Below, in pieces: positions 19,159 to 31,859 of a stretch of DNA of 64,000 bases (positions are counted from its first letter, which is position 1; every line of letters starts with the position of its first letter). The notes below the pieces were generated by a model. That model worked only from the letters and a program-made list of their open reading frames with translations, was not told the origin of the DNA and searched no databases. This stretch comes from Siphonodentalium dalli (Eukaryota > Mollusca > Scaphopoda > Gadilida > Siphonodentaliidae), in NCBI GenBank assembly GCA_032622095.1, contig CP136066.1, forward strand, positions 46,036,911-46,100,910, written 5' to 3'. A program made the translations under genes and the position numbers.

Positions 19159-19520
19159 CAGTTCTGGTTAAAACACAGAATCGACAACTTGGCAGTACTG
19201 ACTCTGGAGTAATTGGGGTATCTATTACCACCAGCAGACGTTAGCTATGTGTCGCTAAAATAATTTAATTCTGCATTGAATGCATGCAGTATGCCACTGT
19301 GACAGAACAATGTTTATAACTCTAGTTTAGGAATGTGACGAATCTACCACTGTAAAGGCATTTATACAATCGCCTGATAGGATACATCACTTTCCTGACA
19401 TGTGTTGTGATTGGGTGACACTGAGGTAATTATACTAGTGGTAATGTAAATCCTCCCAAATACTCCAGACTCAGTACTTCGTTATAACTGTCGAGTTGTG
19501 TTGTGTTTTAACCAGAGCTG
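19159..19520. mobile_element. 362-bp MITE with ~60-bp imperfect terminal inverted repeats
   Basis: CAGTTCTGGTTAAAACACA at the left pairs with TGTGTTTTAACCAGAGCTG at the right. The match continues through AGTACTGACTCTGGAGTA and its mirror TACTCCAGACTCAGTACT. Confidence 0.75.
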
Positions 19521-20133
19521 GGCACAAAGTGACACAATCGGAGTCCGGTGTGAAGCTTGGTGATGGTGAACACGAATCTGACTCCTCTATAAGTATGCAC
19601 TATCCATCTGACAGTGTTGTTTATTGTTGCCGATGTCCGAGTCAGGTATGAAAGCCGACGTAATGGGCTCCAAAAGTTATAACAAAATGTCACCGATTTC
19701 ACCAATATGGTTATATCCATGATGCGATATCGACATAATTATATCAGCCAATATATACACACACGATTCGATAGCGAAAGATCGGGTTAATCGGGTTCAC
19801 GATTAGGTAGCGATTTATATTCAATGGCAATAACACGTGGCACGCGAGGTTAGGATTGAGGTTAGGATTATTGACGAACTAGCGGAGATATTTGAAGAAA
19901 TGTTTTAAAGAGCGTTACCCTAACCTCCCCCATGCAAGCCCACCCACATAATATGAGAATTTGACTCATGTCCAACAAAAGTTGCTGACTTGTGGAGTTG
20001 TGAATTATTTCATACATGCATGTTCAATCTCCGTTATTTGCCAAATTACGTTCTATATAGAGTTATCACCCTTCCGATTAACTCAGGATACTCATTTCGA
20101 AATATAATCCTGACCGATTTCATGTTATGTGTG

Positions 20134-20770
20134 ACCGCGATTAAGTATCGTTTGCTATATAATCGTGTGCGTATCAGATACATATATATCAACATTATGG
20201 AGGCACGGTTTCAGTGGGTGATCATTACTTCAAATGTGATTGTCCCAATGAGCGCAAAGCGTTGTTTATTTTTCTGAATTTTGAAAAAACTAACAGCGTT
20301 ATAACATCCACCAGGGTACCCTGAGTTACCTCACAAAATTTGGTTGAACTCGGTCCAGGGGTCTGAGAGAAAAATCCGCACAGATCCTACTCGTTTATAT
20401 AGATGACAAGCAGTCACAGCACTATACCAGACTTGGATACTTTAGGTTTTGTGAGAGACCATCTGAGTTGATAGACTTGCAAATAATTCACTGATTGGCT
20501 TGATGCACAAAGGCAAGTTTATTTATTTATTTCAAGACAAGTTTATTTATTTCAATTTTACATTTCTCGAAGCTTTATTCCGAAGGGCGTAGGGAATGAT
20601 TGTTTTCACCCCACCGTCCCATATGCAACATGCCATATGCTTAATGTCATCTCCGCTGAGGCCCATATGAGGTCCCAGTAACATAAATAAGGTGTTTTTG
20701 CAGTTATAAATTCTTATAAAATGTTTTAAACTGTTACAAATGTCAAATATGGGCACAAAAGGTCTTCAGT
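20134..20770. repeat. dispersed repeat, left copy of an inverted pair
   Basis: This segment is matched in reverse by 30590-31175 (blocks such as CCATATGCAACATG, GGTCTTCAGTAAAA, TCGGTCCAGGGGTCTGAGAG) and 31620-31735 (GTATCGTTTGCTAT, GTGTGCGTATCAG). A 22-bp A/T motif (TTTATTTATTTCAAGACAAG) repeats inside. No coding capacity is evident. Confidence 0.75.
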
Positions 20771-22351
20771 AAAAGATTTACATGAGGTTGAAAAAAAAAC
20801 ACGTTTTTTTGCCGTTCGTGCCAGCCAGCCAGCCACCCCAGCATACCTTCCTGCAAATTTTGTATAACCCCCTGATAGACCCCCTATTTATCCAAGTAAA
20901 ATAGTTGCCAAGATGTGTTTCCCAAAAGGATATTGATGGCTGCTCTATCACCTGGGTGTGGATACTTGTCATCGCAGCGTTGATGAAAATTGATACTTCG
21001 ATGGAGATTGGTGTTTATTTTTGGGGGATTTTGTTTGATTTCTTCTTATTTTGTGACAAATAGTTGCCATCTTGTGAAGATTCAATTTCTTTGGTATGTT
21101 TGATAGCAACTTTATCGGTTCTCGCTTTTTCGAGCAATTGTTTTAATGTCATATACCTTTACCAAAGTCACGATCATGCATGGATAATCTGTTTATCTCG
21201 CTACCATTCCCCCCATCGTATACAAACATCAGGATTAGGATCAAACCTTGATCAATCTGGTATCACGCTTGCCACTTCGATATATTTTAAACGATGTTTT
21301 GGCGGAAGATATACACAGAAATTGGTTCAGTCCGTGCGTCCGTCTGTCCGTCAAAACTTTGGAGCTCACTATCCCAATCGCTCTTAATTGTTCCAAGGCG
21401 ATTTAGACCGGCCCCCAGATGAGGGTAGTGTTACACGAAAGGGTAGAAATTTTGACGCTATCTCCAATTAACCTTGTCCCATGGGGGCTCCAAAACACTG
21501 AGGTATCCAGGGCGGAACATGTGGAAAATATGTGTTTTTGACCTGCAAATTTCAGTATAATCAGGAAAACCAATAAAATAAGACAAATGTTGAATAAAAT
21601 ATACTTGGATATCAGATATTTATTCTATCTGGGTTGCTTAACATTTATGATGTGCAAACAGTTTTATTATCCAACAAATTTTGTGAAAAATTCACGAAAA
21701 TGTCCAAAAAAAATGCATAAATTACAGTGCTTTTTCAAAAATGTTTTCCAGAAGATTTCCTATAAAATTTTCATTTTTCGGTATAAAGCTCTCAGTGGTG
21801 TATCAAAATTTTCAGCATTATATAACTGATTTAATAATATCAACATCACAAGCAATGATATCCAAAATTCCGAGATATTTCCAAAGACTTAACCCACCCC
21901 CCATAAACTGATTTTATATCTGAAAATACCTGTCAAGTCAGAATAGACAGTTTCGTTCCGTTTTGTTAACCAATTCAGAGTCTTTTCATATATCATGGAA
22001 TTATCATGTATCTGAGGAGGTTTATGTTACGGTAGAGTCTATTTTTGTTTAAATTTTTGATTTTTTGGGGGTAAATTAGCTAAAATTTTGATTATTTTTA
22101 AGTGAAAAATTTCCATTACTGTCAGTTTTATGGATACAGCTGCACGTAAGCATGAATTCTTCCCCAATATCAGACATGAAATGCCATAATCATGTACCAG
22201 ACCAGAATTAAGAAATAAAAAGTAAAACTTAACCCTACCAAAAGATAGTGTTCTCAATGCTGTCAATTTTAAGCTATACTAAACTCGAAAGGTTGTTCAT
22301 ACTTAAGTGGATAGAATTCATATCATACATTGCAATAGTTCTGCCCACGGA

Positions 22352-22885
22352 TTATTCAATCTCATCTTCATTGTCAATTTCATCAAATGTGATGGTATCA
22401 GTCAATAGAATTTCTGTGCAACATCCTATGGGAAGAATGGTTCAAACAACTCAGGCTGCCTATCGGCCGTCCATCCATGAAGTGCTACACCGGGAGTGGT
22501 TGATTTGGCAACGGTTGCAAGTCTCCACTGTTTGTTATCATGTTGGCTCATTTTGAGTGTAGAATTAAAGATTCCTCACATGGTGGAAGTGCAGAAAGAT
22601 CAAGTAGTTGTTGCTGATTCTCGAACTTCTGTGGGAACATTATCCGCCTAGCTTGATTCACTTTTCTCGAACGTTGGACATATAAGGCACATGCGTGACA
22701 CTGCCCAAACCCCAATTCGTTCCTAAATATGCCACGACTTCCATATATTTTGATCGTCTTTCCAGCAACTTCCAGACAAGTTTTTTTCCTTTTTGGAAGG
22801 TATCATTACCCGTGAAGGAATGGAACCCAATAAGTGCATTCTTCTGTACATTTGACTTGAATCACCTGCCCATTAGCATCAAAAT
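22352..22885 (-). pseudogene. relic of a widespread unnamed invertebrate repeat-borne ORF
   Basis: Across several frames the minus strand reads GQVIQVKCTEECTYWVPF, then FGQCHACALYV, VNQARRIMFPQKFENQQQLL, LPPCEESLILH, HGWTAD and ITFDEIDNEDEIE. From memory these recall a multicopy hypothetical protein family of marine animals with a C-terminal QARR...LPPCEE...HGW pattern, usually found near mobile elements. Stops and frameshifts interrupt it. It lies inside the 21404-25769 foldback element. The family assignment is by recollection and not verified. Confidence 0.5.
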
Positions 22886-23039
22886 TGATTAACTATTATC
22901 AGGGGGAAATCATTTAACGTTTTCTCCAACGTGCATAAACGGCATCAAGATGGAGAACTCTCTGACATGACCTCTCTATCTATTAATATGTCGTTGAGTT
23001 ATTGTGGAAAGCAATAGCAACCCAAGGTACACATGTATA

Positions 23040-24540
23040 ACCAACCCAGTAACATACAATCACTCCATATATACACATACACACCACACAAATGACAAGA
23101 TAGTCACTCACTCTGTGTACACATACCACTGACCCATGACCATATAGTCACTCCCTATATACCTATTCACCGCTTTCATGGCCATAAGTCAAACCGTGTA
23201 TACCTATTCATCTCACCATTCGCCATACGGTCAATTCCCGTATACCTATTCGCCATATACACCCCATCCATAGAGTCACTCCATGTATACATATGCAATG
23301 TATCTCACCATTGGCCATATAGCCACTCGCTTGATATACGTAACCCTCACCCATGACCATATATATCCACACTTGTGTATACATGTACACACCACACATG
23401 CCCATACAGCCATGAGTCATCATGCAGGCACACTAGGTATACTCATACACTTTACCCATGACCATATAGTCACCCTCTGTGTACCTATATTCAACACATT
23501 CATCATCATACAGTCAATCATTGTATACAAATTCACCTCACCATTGGTCATACGTCACTCACTGTATACATGTTCACCAAACCCATGGTAAAATAGCCAT
23601 GCAAGATATCCATGTACACCAACCATGACCATAGAATCACTCCAGGTAAACATATGCACCTCACTAATGGCGATATAGCCACACACTTTAGATACATATC
23701 TCTCCATAACCATACAGCCACACTTGTGCACCCTACATATGACCATACAACCATGCAGGCACACCAGGTATACTCCTACACCGTACCCATGACCATATAG
23801 TCACTCTCTGTACACCTATTCACCATATTCATGATCATACAGTCACTCCTTGTATACCTGTGCACCTCACCATTGGCCAAACAGTCACTCCCTGAAAACA
23901 TATTCACCTCACTATTGGCCATAGAGTCACCCATTGTATATATATTTGCCACATCAATAGTCATATAGCCACATGACATATGCATATACATCCACGCATG
24001 ACCATCCACACACTCGTCAATGACCATTCAGCATACATCAGGTACACATATACACATTATGACTACTGCCATTCCATTTACACCTATATGCATTACACAT
24101 AACTGCACATCTATTTACCCATTCAACCCACCAATGATCATACTGACAACACATGTATACATATACACCTATCTATGACAATACAGCCAAACAAGGTACA
24201 TCTGTACATCTCACCCATGAACACACAGTCACACCATATATACCTAAACACACATATGACCATGCAGGTACTCTCGTTATTTACATACATGTAAACCACA
24301 GCAATGCCCATTGAGGCACACTGTGTACACCTGTACTGGGTAATCATAACCATACAACCATACAGTCACTCCCTATATATACATTCACCTCACATATGAT
24401 CATACTCTCACTCCTGGCATACATATATATCTCACCATAGCCACGACATTCATGACCATATAGCTAATCATGTACACCTATTCACATAATTCATGGCGAT
24501 AAAATAACTCCCTTTATACATATTCACCCCACCTCACCGG
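23040..24540. repeat. degenerate minisatellite, opposite orientation to 9300-11270
   Basis: Units resembling CATGACCATATAGTCACTCC and TGTATACATATACACC recur every ~60 bp. These are the reverse complement of the units at 9300-11270. Confidence 0.75.
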
Positions 24541-24589
24541 TAACTCACTGGTTGTCATATTGACCTCCAGCATGTATCATGTTGATCAA

Positions 24590-25196
24590 TGTTTATCCTA
24601 ATAGGCCAGAATAGCCACAAAATATGATTCATTTCAGTTCCATTTCAAAGTTCTGCCCATTTGTCAAAAAATATATAGCCAGTATCCAAAAAGAGGTTTT
24701 CGGGGGAAAAAAACAAATAAGGCAACTTTAAAATTTATTTGTTATACCCCATAAGGAAATGGGACAACCAGAATAGAACATTTAGTTGTCAGTTGATTAG
24801 CTAACATGTAAAATAACCAAGTGAGTCACAATTTGCTACATTTTCGGAAACGCAGAGAATAATGTTCGGGATATATGTAAAAAATGGTTGCCATTTTGAG
24901 TAATTTAGTTTTTAAACACATTAGTGTGACACATTTAAGGTAGATCAAAACAATAAACATCTTTAATACCAAACATAGTTACATTTTACTTGAAATGTTT
25001 TGTGCTGTTATTTATGTCAAGTTTGTGAGAGAAAAATCCAATATTTCTGGTAATGTCAGTGGTGACAATATTAAAAATTAACCAAGGTGCATCAGACATG
25101 TTAGTGTTCAATGAAAAGAAGGCAGAATAGCCAACTTTATACATCAACCACAACTTGTAAGCGATTGCGCGACACGCTGGGTCAATATCTACCATT
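24590..25196. mobile_element. truncated arm of the 8651-12246 foldback family
   Basis: Blocks such as GGCCAGAATAGCCACA, TGATCAATGTT, AAGTGAGTCACAATTTGCTAC and CAACCACAACTTGTAAGCG match both arms of the element at 8651-12246. The match stops at ACCATT (25196), where the arm of the 21404-25769 element begins. Confidence 0.7.
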
Positions 25197-25893
25197 AACA
25201 TAAACCTCCTCAGATACATGCTAATTCTATGATATATGATAAGACTCTGAATTGGATAACAAAACGGAACGAAAACGGGCTATTCTGACTTGACAGGTAT
25301 TTTCAGATAGAAAATCAGTTTATGGGGGGTGGGTTAAGTCTTTGGAATATCTCGGCTTTTTGGATATCATTTATACCGAAAAATGAAAATTTTATAGGAA
25401 ATCTTCTGGAAAACATTTTTGAAAAAGCACTGCAATTTATGCATTTTTTTGGCATTTTCGTGAATTTTTCACAAAATTTGTTGGATAATATAACTTTTTG
25501 CATATCATAAATGTTAAGAAACCAATATAGAATGAATATCTGATATTCATGTTTATTTTATTCAACATTTGTCGTATTTTATTGGTTTTCCTGATTATAC
25601 TGAAATTTGCAGGTCAAAAGCACCAAAAAGGTAAAAAAAAAATATTTTCCACATGTTCAGCCCTGGATACCTCAGTGTTTTGGAACCCCCATGGGACAAG
25701 AATAATTGGAGATAGCGTCAAAATTTCTACCCTTTCGTGTGACACTACCCTCATCTGGGGGCCGGTCTAATTAAGAAGAAAAGAACCTTTGTTGCGACGG
25801 AATAATTCTATGATTTTAAATAGATTTCCAGAAACACTGCGTATATGTATATCACGTATTAACTGCATGGGCTATTTTTATCACATGAACGTA

Positions 25894-26334
25894 CGGAAGC
25901 CGGTTACGGTCACCTGATTGATATAAAACAAATATATTTATTGCATTTAGTCGAAAAGTTTTCGTTTATTCGCAATACTTTTCCGTTCATTCGCAATAGT
26001 TTGCGTTAATTCGCAACAGTTTGCGTTTCTTCGCAATACTTTTTCGTTTATTCGCATTAATTTTGCGAGTATATTCACAATAACATGTATTTAATACCTG
26101 ATTACTTTTGCGTTTATTCGCAATACTTTTGCGTTTGATGGTAGTACCATGGTACATATCACTTTACCATTGTAGTTCCACGGTGGGACCATGGAATCAT
26201 GGTGTTTTTTTAAGGGGAATTTTGCGAATAAACGCAAAAGTAATTGCGAATAAACGCAAAAGTAATTGCGAATATTCATAAAAAGTATGGTGAATATTCG
26301 TAATGAGATATAGTTTGACCGTAACCGGCTTCCG
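25894..26334. mobile_element. 441-bp MITE with subterminal TTCGCAA/TTGCGTTT repeats
   Basis: The terminal repeat CGGAAGCCGGTTACGGTCA (25894-25912) is exactly mirrored at 26316-26334. Inside, TTCGTTTATTCGCAATACTT variants recur about seven times near the left end and GCGAATAAACGCAAAAGTAA twice near the right end. A palindromic GGTACCATGG-like segment lies in the centre. Confidence 0.85.
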
Positions 26335-28002
26335 CGGAAATGAGACAAAAACTAATACGATCATACGCTAGCGTAATTAACGAACCAAAGCAAAACCACT
26401 CATATGAGGGTAGCTGTGGCTTTTTTTCTTTCTTTTTTTTGGGTCAAAATCAGTTTATACATTCTCTGGTATTCCTTCCAAATAAGATTCACATAAGGCT
26501 ATATATCCTGGTTTCGTCGAATGAATCGACCCCAATCGTTATTTCGAGTATAAATTAGGCAAATAAGTCGTACTTCCGGGTAGTCGTGATCGACAGCTAG
26601 ACTATTCATGGTTATAAACTACTAGTACTAATATCAAAGTGAAAATATTTATACATTGTAGAGAGGGGAACGGGAACATCTTTAATGAATTTAATCAATC
26701 AATTTATTTTCTTGACGCTGGGTGAGCACTGCGGCGGAGATACTCTACCGAAAACCGTGTCCATTTCATAGCTGTTCATTTCATTCAAAGGTGTCACCGT
26801 GTCAATTTCAACGAAAATCGACGAACAACGTCATCGTGTAACTTTTCCCATTGACCGAGTTCGCCTGAATGTATCTTCTGCTTTGTTCATAATTATGTGT
26901 TTCCTTTCGATTCCAGAAAATAGTATATTTATGGATTATCACATGCATGTATGTACTATATAGTCTTATGATAACAATTAATTCCTTATTAAATATATGC
27001 TATTTTGTTTCGCACAGTACCGCACCACCCATCTTCGCACAGTAGAACAGGGGGGGGGGGGGGGGTGGTCGGAAAAAAAATTCAGGTACGTATGGCATTT
27101 TTTCCCTTTCGATCATTTTTTGTACCCACCCACCCCCCACCGCCAAATTGTTTTCCGTTTTCGGCAGTTTTTTCTGACCATTTTTTGACACCAACCCCCC
27201 TTTTAACACTAAAACAGAGATTTGCGGTGGGAAATTCACTGTAAACAGCTGTATATGAATTTCTGTGCATACTATTTATCATGGATGTTTACATGGACAT
27301 GTAAATAGGAATGAGTCATTTTGAGGTCATTCGGCCAAAAAAACATGGCTGCCAGTGGCCATCTTGGATTTCAAAATTTGCAACAAAATACAACACGATA
27401 ACTGCCTGCGGTCAGTTTACCTGTTAGAATTACATTATTTCTCTCATTCAAAGTGGTTTTTTTCACCCCCCCCCCCTGAGTAGAACGGTAAATTCGTGAT
27501 GACATTCGTGATGACATTCTTATTATATCAGGAATTTCGATCACTTTTCACTCGCCCCGATGTGTGTAGACTGTAGTTATTATAGTGTCGTTATTTATTG
27601 TGTCTTATTGTCTCAATAAAAGGTAAACTAACGCTACGAATGAACTTACATAATTCTCATTTGCAATACCAGTAATCGAAAGACACAGTAACAAGATTTT
27701 CCGTTTACGACATTAATGCTTTAAGCCCACCCATCTACTGTGCGACAAAGGCGCTCGCGAAATTCAAAACAGCTGCGTCGTATTAAATAATAATTGGTGA
27801 CGTCACAAAATCAGATATAGTCTATAATTATACGACCCAAAGCGTCCAGCTTTGGTTCGTTATCAATTATATTCGGTCCGACAGTTTCATATGTATGTGG
27901 AACAACGTTCCGCGTACAATGGTATATATACATGTTAACTTGCATCCATATCACCATTGGGTTGAATTATTTCTTATACACGAGGGTGTCACTCCCTTAC
28001 CT
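26335..28002. other. no gene seen; homopolymer G/C runs
   Basis: The stretch includes a G run near 27050-27066, C-rich stretches near 27126-27140 and 27467-27475, and a Glu/Arg-poor background. The frames over 27000-27280 are artefacts of the G run. I support no coding gene. Confidence 0.5.
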
Positions 28003-28362
28003 CCTGAATCCTGAATACCAGTTAACAGAGAAAGGTGAATCCTGCGTACTAGTTAATAGAGAGGGGTGACACTTGCGTACCAGTTAACATAGAAGGTGAA
28101 TCCCGAATACCAGTTAACAAAGAGGGGCGAATCTTGAATACCAGTTAACAGAGAAGGGTGAATCCTGAATACCAGTCAAAGAGAAGGATGGATCCTGCGT
28201 ACCAGTTAACAGAGAGGGTGAAATCTGAATACCAGTTAACAGAGAAGGGTGAATCATGAATACCAGTTAACAGAGAAGGGTGAATCCTGAATACCAGTTA
28301 ACAGAGAAGGATGAATCATCAATACCAGTTAACAGAGAATGATGAATCTTGCGTACCAGGTT
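28003..28362. repeat. minisatellite, ~31-bp unit, about 11 copies
   Basis: Units follow ACCAGTTAACAGAGAAGGGT then GAATCCTGAAT, with variants CCTGCGT and TCATGAAT. Length varies by 1-2 bp between units. Confidence 0.9.
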
Positions 28363-28442
28363 TTTGATTGACTAGCCGGCACTTATCACGCACCATGCAG
28401 CTGCTGTGACCCGTGCACGTGGGATTTATATATTTATATATT

Positions 28443-30062
28443 ACTAGAAGGTGACCTTGAATTGTCTATTTTGAAGGCCAAGGTCAAGTGGGGTCACGAT
28501 TTGACCCGTCCAAAACACAGTGCCCGAACAAAAGTACCCGACAAAAGTACCCGTCGAAATCCATCCGGTTTTACCCGATTTGACCTTGAATTGACCATTT
28601 TGAAGGTCAAGGTCAGGTGGACCAACACCCCAAAAATGGTGGAAATCGGCCCAGCGGATACCGGGAAATCGGCCCAGCGGATACCGAGATACCCTATGCA
28701 TCAAATTTCGTCCGTAAAAATCCGCCAGTTTAACCCGATTTGATTTCCACTGAAGTATATAAACGCGCCTCATATACACACGCTCATTAATTATCAAGTT
28801 TCAACGTAAAGATAAATTACCATCGGTGCCCGAGATATCGCCAAGACGTCTGAAACAGTCAAATGCATCGGCCGGAGAAGAGTTAACGTGATCTAACTTT
28901 ATGACCTCTAACGACGTCATAGAAGTTACGCATTGTTTTTACCCTGATAGAAGATCGTACCACTTCTTCTTAATAATTGAGGCAGATAACTAAAACGGAT
29001 ACATACATATTATATATCGTTGGAAAGAGGAAACACGAAAGATTCTCATAGTGTCATTATTATGACTGGCATGTTATTATTCGCGCTGTTTCGAATCGAT
29101 TTGTAAGCACCGAACTGAAATATATTAGCGCAAAACGGCGTAAAAACAGATTTGACCTCGGCACGTGAAAAGTTGACCTCGCACGGACAAATTAATAGGC
29201 CTATGTTAGTCCTGACCCGAAAATACCCCCAGATACCAAGTTTCATCGAAATTCGTTTTTGAGTCCATCGATTACACACACACAAACAGATCTCCCAAAA
29301 TATATAATAGACTAGAAGGTGACCCGACTTCGTCCGGGGTTTGACCTTGAATTGTCTATTTTGAAGGCCAAGGTCAAGTGGGGTCACGATTTGACCCGTC
29401 CAAAACACTGCCCGAACAAAAGTACCCGTCGAAATCCATCCGGTTTTACCCGATTTTACCTTTTAACCCGATTTGATTTCCACTCAAGTATATAAACGCG
29501 CCTCATATACACACGCTCATAATTATCAAGTTTCAACGTAAAGATAAATTACCATCGGTGCCCGAGATATCGCCAAGACGTCTAAAACAGTCAAATGCAT
29601 CGGTCGGTTAAGCGTTAACGTGATCTAACGTTATGAACTCTAACGACGTCATAGAAGTTACGGATTGTTTTTATCCTGATGGAAGATAGTACCACTTCTT
29701 CTTGATAATTGAGGCAGATAACTAAAACGGATACATACGCATTATATATCGTTGGAAAGAGGAAACACGAAAGATTCTCACAGTGTCATTATTATGACTG
29801 GCATTTAATTATTCGCGCTGTTTCGAATCGATTTGTAAGCACCGAACTCAAATGAAAGTCCCGTAACACAGCGTAAAAACCGATTTGACCTCGGCACGTG
29901 AAAAGTTGACCTCGGATCTGAAAATCAATATGCCTATACCACCCCACGGCCGAAAATACCCCCACATACCAAGTTTCATCGAAATCGGGTCGGCCGTTTT
30001 CGAGTTCATCGCGAACACACACACAGACCACACACAGATACACAGACAGATCTTCCAAAATA
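28443..30062. repeat. head-to-tail pair of one dispersed element
   Basis: The first unit (28443-29310) and the second (29311 to about 30062, with an internal deletion) both start ACTAGAAGGTGACC and end in ACA-rich sequence then CAGATCT(C/T)CCAAAATAT. Shared blocks include CGAGATATCGCCAAGACGTC, TATATCGTTGGAAAGAGG and TTTCATCGAAAT. The tail resembles SINE-like or other nonautonomous elements common in marine invertebrates; I do not assign a class. Confidence 0.7.
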
Positions 30063-30430
30063 TTCGTATCCGGGGCAAGATACATTCACATACCAAATTT
30101 CAAGTCGATAGCTCCACCCGTTTCCGAGATCTGGTCTGCGCATGCGCGAACCTGGCGTCGCACGGGCTCGGCGACCCGATAAAATTCGTATCCGGGGCAA
30201 GATACATTCACATAGCAAATTTCAAGTCGATAGCTCCACCCGTTTCCGAGATCGCGTCTGCGCATGCGCGAAGCTGGTGTCGCACGGGCTCGGCGACCCG
30301 ATAAAATTCGTATCCGGTGCAAGATACATTCACATAGCAAATTTCAAGTCGATAGCTCCACCCGTTTCCGAGATCTCGTCTGCGCATGCGCTGCACGGGC
30401 TAAGCACGGGCTCGCCAATACGACAACGTT
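30063..30430. repeat. three tandem ~122-bp repeats
   Basis: The unit ATTCGTATCCGGGGCAAGAT ... GGGCTCGGCGACCCGATAAA starts at about 30062, 30184 and 30306; the third is truncated after TGCGCATGCGC. The core contains TCGATAGCTCCACCCGTTTC. Confidence 0.9.
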
Positions 30431-30503
30431 CACCGCCTGGTCAAACTACACACACGTACCAAGTTTCGTCCCGATCGGTCGAGAATCGTAGATTTGTATA
30501 AAT

Positions 30504-30543
<40 letters not shown>

Positions 30544-30556
30544 AACAAACAAACAG
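30504..30556. repeat. (GACA)n / (AACA)n microsatellite
   Basis: About nine GACA units followed by four AACA units, then CAGAGGTCTTCAAAATATAT, the same tail type as the preceding dispersed element. Confidence 0.9.
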
Positions 30557-30589
30557 AGGTCTTCAAAATATATATGAGATAATGTTTTT

Positions 30590-31735
30590 ACTGAAGACCT
30601 TTTGTGCCCATATTTGCCATTTGTAACAGTTTAAAACATTTTATAAGAATTTATAACTGCAAAAACACCATATTTATGTTATTGGGACCTCATATGGGCC
30701 TTAGCGGAGATGACATTAAGCATATGTCATGTTGCATATGGGACGGTAGTGTGAACAAATCCTTCCCGACGCCCTTCGGAAAAAAGCTTCGAGAAATGTA
30801 AAACTGAAATAAATAAACTTGTTTTGAAATAAATAAACTTGTCTTGAAATAAATACACTTGTCTTGGTGTAACTGAAGCCTAGATCATTGCGTGCATGGA
30901 ATGTGATTATCAATGGCTTGAAAATAACTGTCATCATTGCATCAAGCCAATCAGTGATTTATTTGCAAGTCTATCAACTCAGATGGTCTCTCACAAAACC
31001 TAAAGTATCCAAGTCTGGTAAAGTGCTGTGACTGCTTGTAAATCTATATATATAAACGAGTAGGATCTGTGCGGATTTTTCTCTCAGACCACTGGACCGA
31101 GTTCAACCAAATTTGGGATGGTGACTCGGGGTACCCTGGTGGATGTTATAACGGTGTTAGTTTTTCAAAAAGTTTAATTAAACAAAAATTGGTTTTGTTA
31201 AATTGAGCAAGGAGTTCAATCTAAAAAAAATTATTAAAACAATATGAGCGTGCATTTAGAAACACTTCCAATTGTGCACTGGAACTGTGATAATCCTTTT
31301 TAATCACGGATAATGGTGGCCATCGATAATCATAATTGTTCATTCTTGCTAGCAAACAATTAAGTTTTCGCCCAAATAAGTCGCACATTATGTTCGTAAC
31401 TTCAATTACTGATTATATTAAGATACTAGCAGGGTTACCCGCCATTGCCCAGATAAATCAAGTAACATTTGACATGTTTCATATCGGCTATGATAAAAAT
31501 ATGCACATACGAATTGGCTAAAAAGAGTTCTGTTTTCATAATCGAATAAGCCGAATACCTAAACTGTATTGTTCCCTGAATACTCAGGCGTCGCAAATTC
31601 ATAAAAATAAACAAGGCTTTGCGCTCATTGTGACAATCACATTTGAAGTAATGATCACGCACACTGAAACTGTGCCTCCATAATGCTGATATACATGCAC
31701 CTGATACGCACACGATTAGATAGCGAACGATACTT
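30590..31735. repeat. dispersed repeat, right copy of the inverted pair
   Basis: Reverse match to 20134-20770 in two blocks (30590-31175 and 31620-31735) separated by ~445 bp that have no counterpart on the left. Either the right copy carries an insertion or the left copy a deletion. A ~22-bp unit (AAATAAATAAACTTGTxTTG) is repeated three times near 30806-30866. Confidence 0.75.
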
Positions 31736-31767
31736 AATCGCGGTAACTGTTTAAGTCGGTTATAACT

Positions 31768-31857
31768 TATTGGACTCGCTACCGGACATTCGTAAACTAA
31801 ATGGTCTCGGGTTATGCCCTTGACGATCTAGTTTACAAATGTCCAGTAGCTCTTACA
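31768..31857. repeat. foldback repeat ~90 bp
   Basis: CTACCGGACATTCGTAAACTA on the left is mirrored by TAGTTTACAAATGTCCAGTAG on the right, with a ~45-bp loop. Confidence 0.7.
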
Positions 31858-31859
31858 TT

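Larger units (their letters stand above)
21404..25769. mobile_element. 4.4-kb foldback element with ~600-bp inverted arms
   Basis: The left end TAGACCGGCCCCCAGATGAG and the right end CTCATCTGGGGGCCGGTCTA are exact reverse complements for about 28 bp and nearly so for ~65 bp. They are flanked by ATT on both sides (21401-21403, 25770-25772). The arms run about 21404-22030 and 25197-25769 with indels. The interior holds an ORF relic (22352-22885), a minisatellite (23040-24540) and a truncated piece of another foldback family (24590-25196). The structure is a chimera assembled by nested insertion or capture. No transposase was found. Confidence 0.8.

Noticed and set aside
27000-27282. Pro/Gly-rich frames around the G run
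   Set aside because: Homopolymer-driven, present in four frames simultaneously.
23040-28362. CRISPR-like spaced repeats
   Set aside because: The arrays are degenerate contiguous minisatellites without conserved repeats separated by unique spacers, in a eukaryotic genome.
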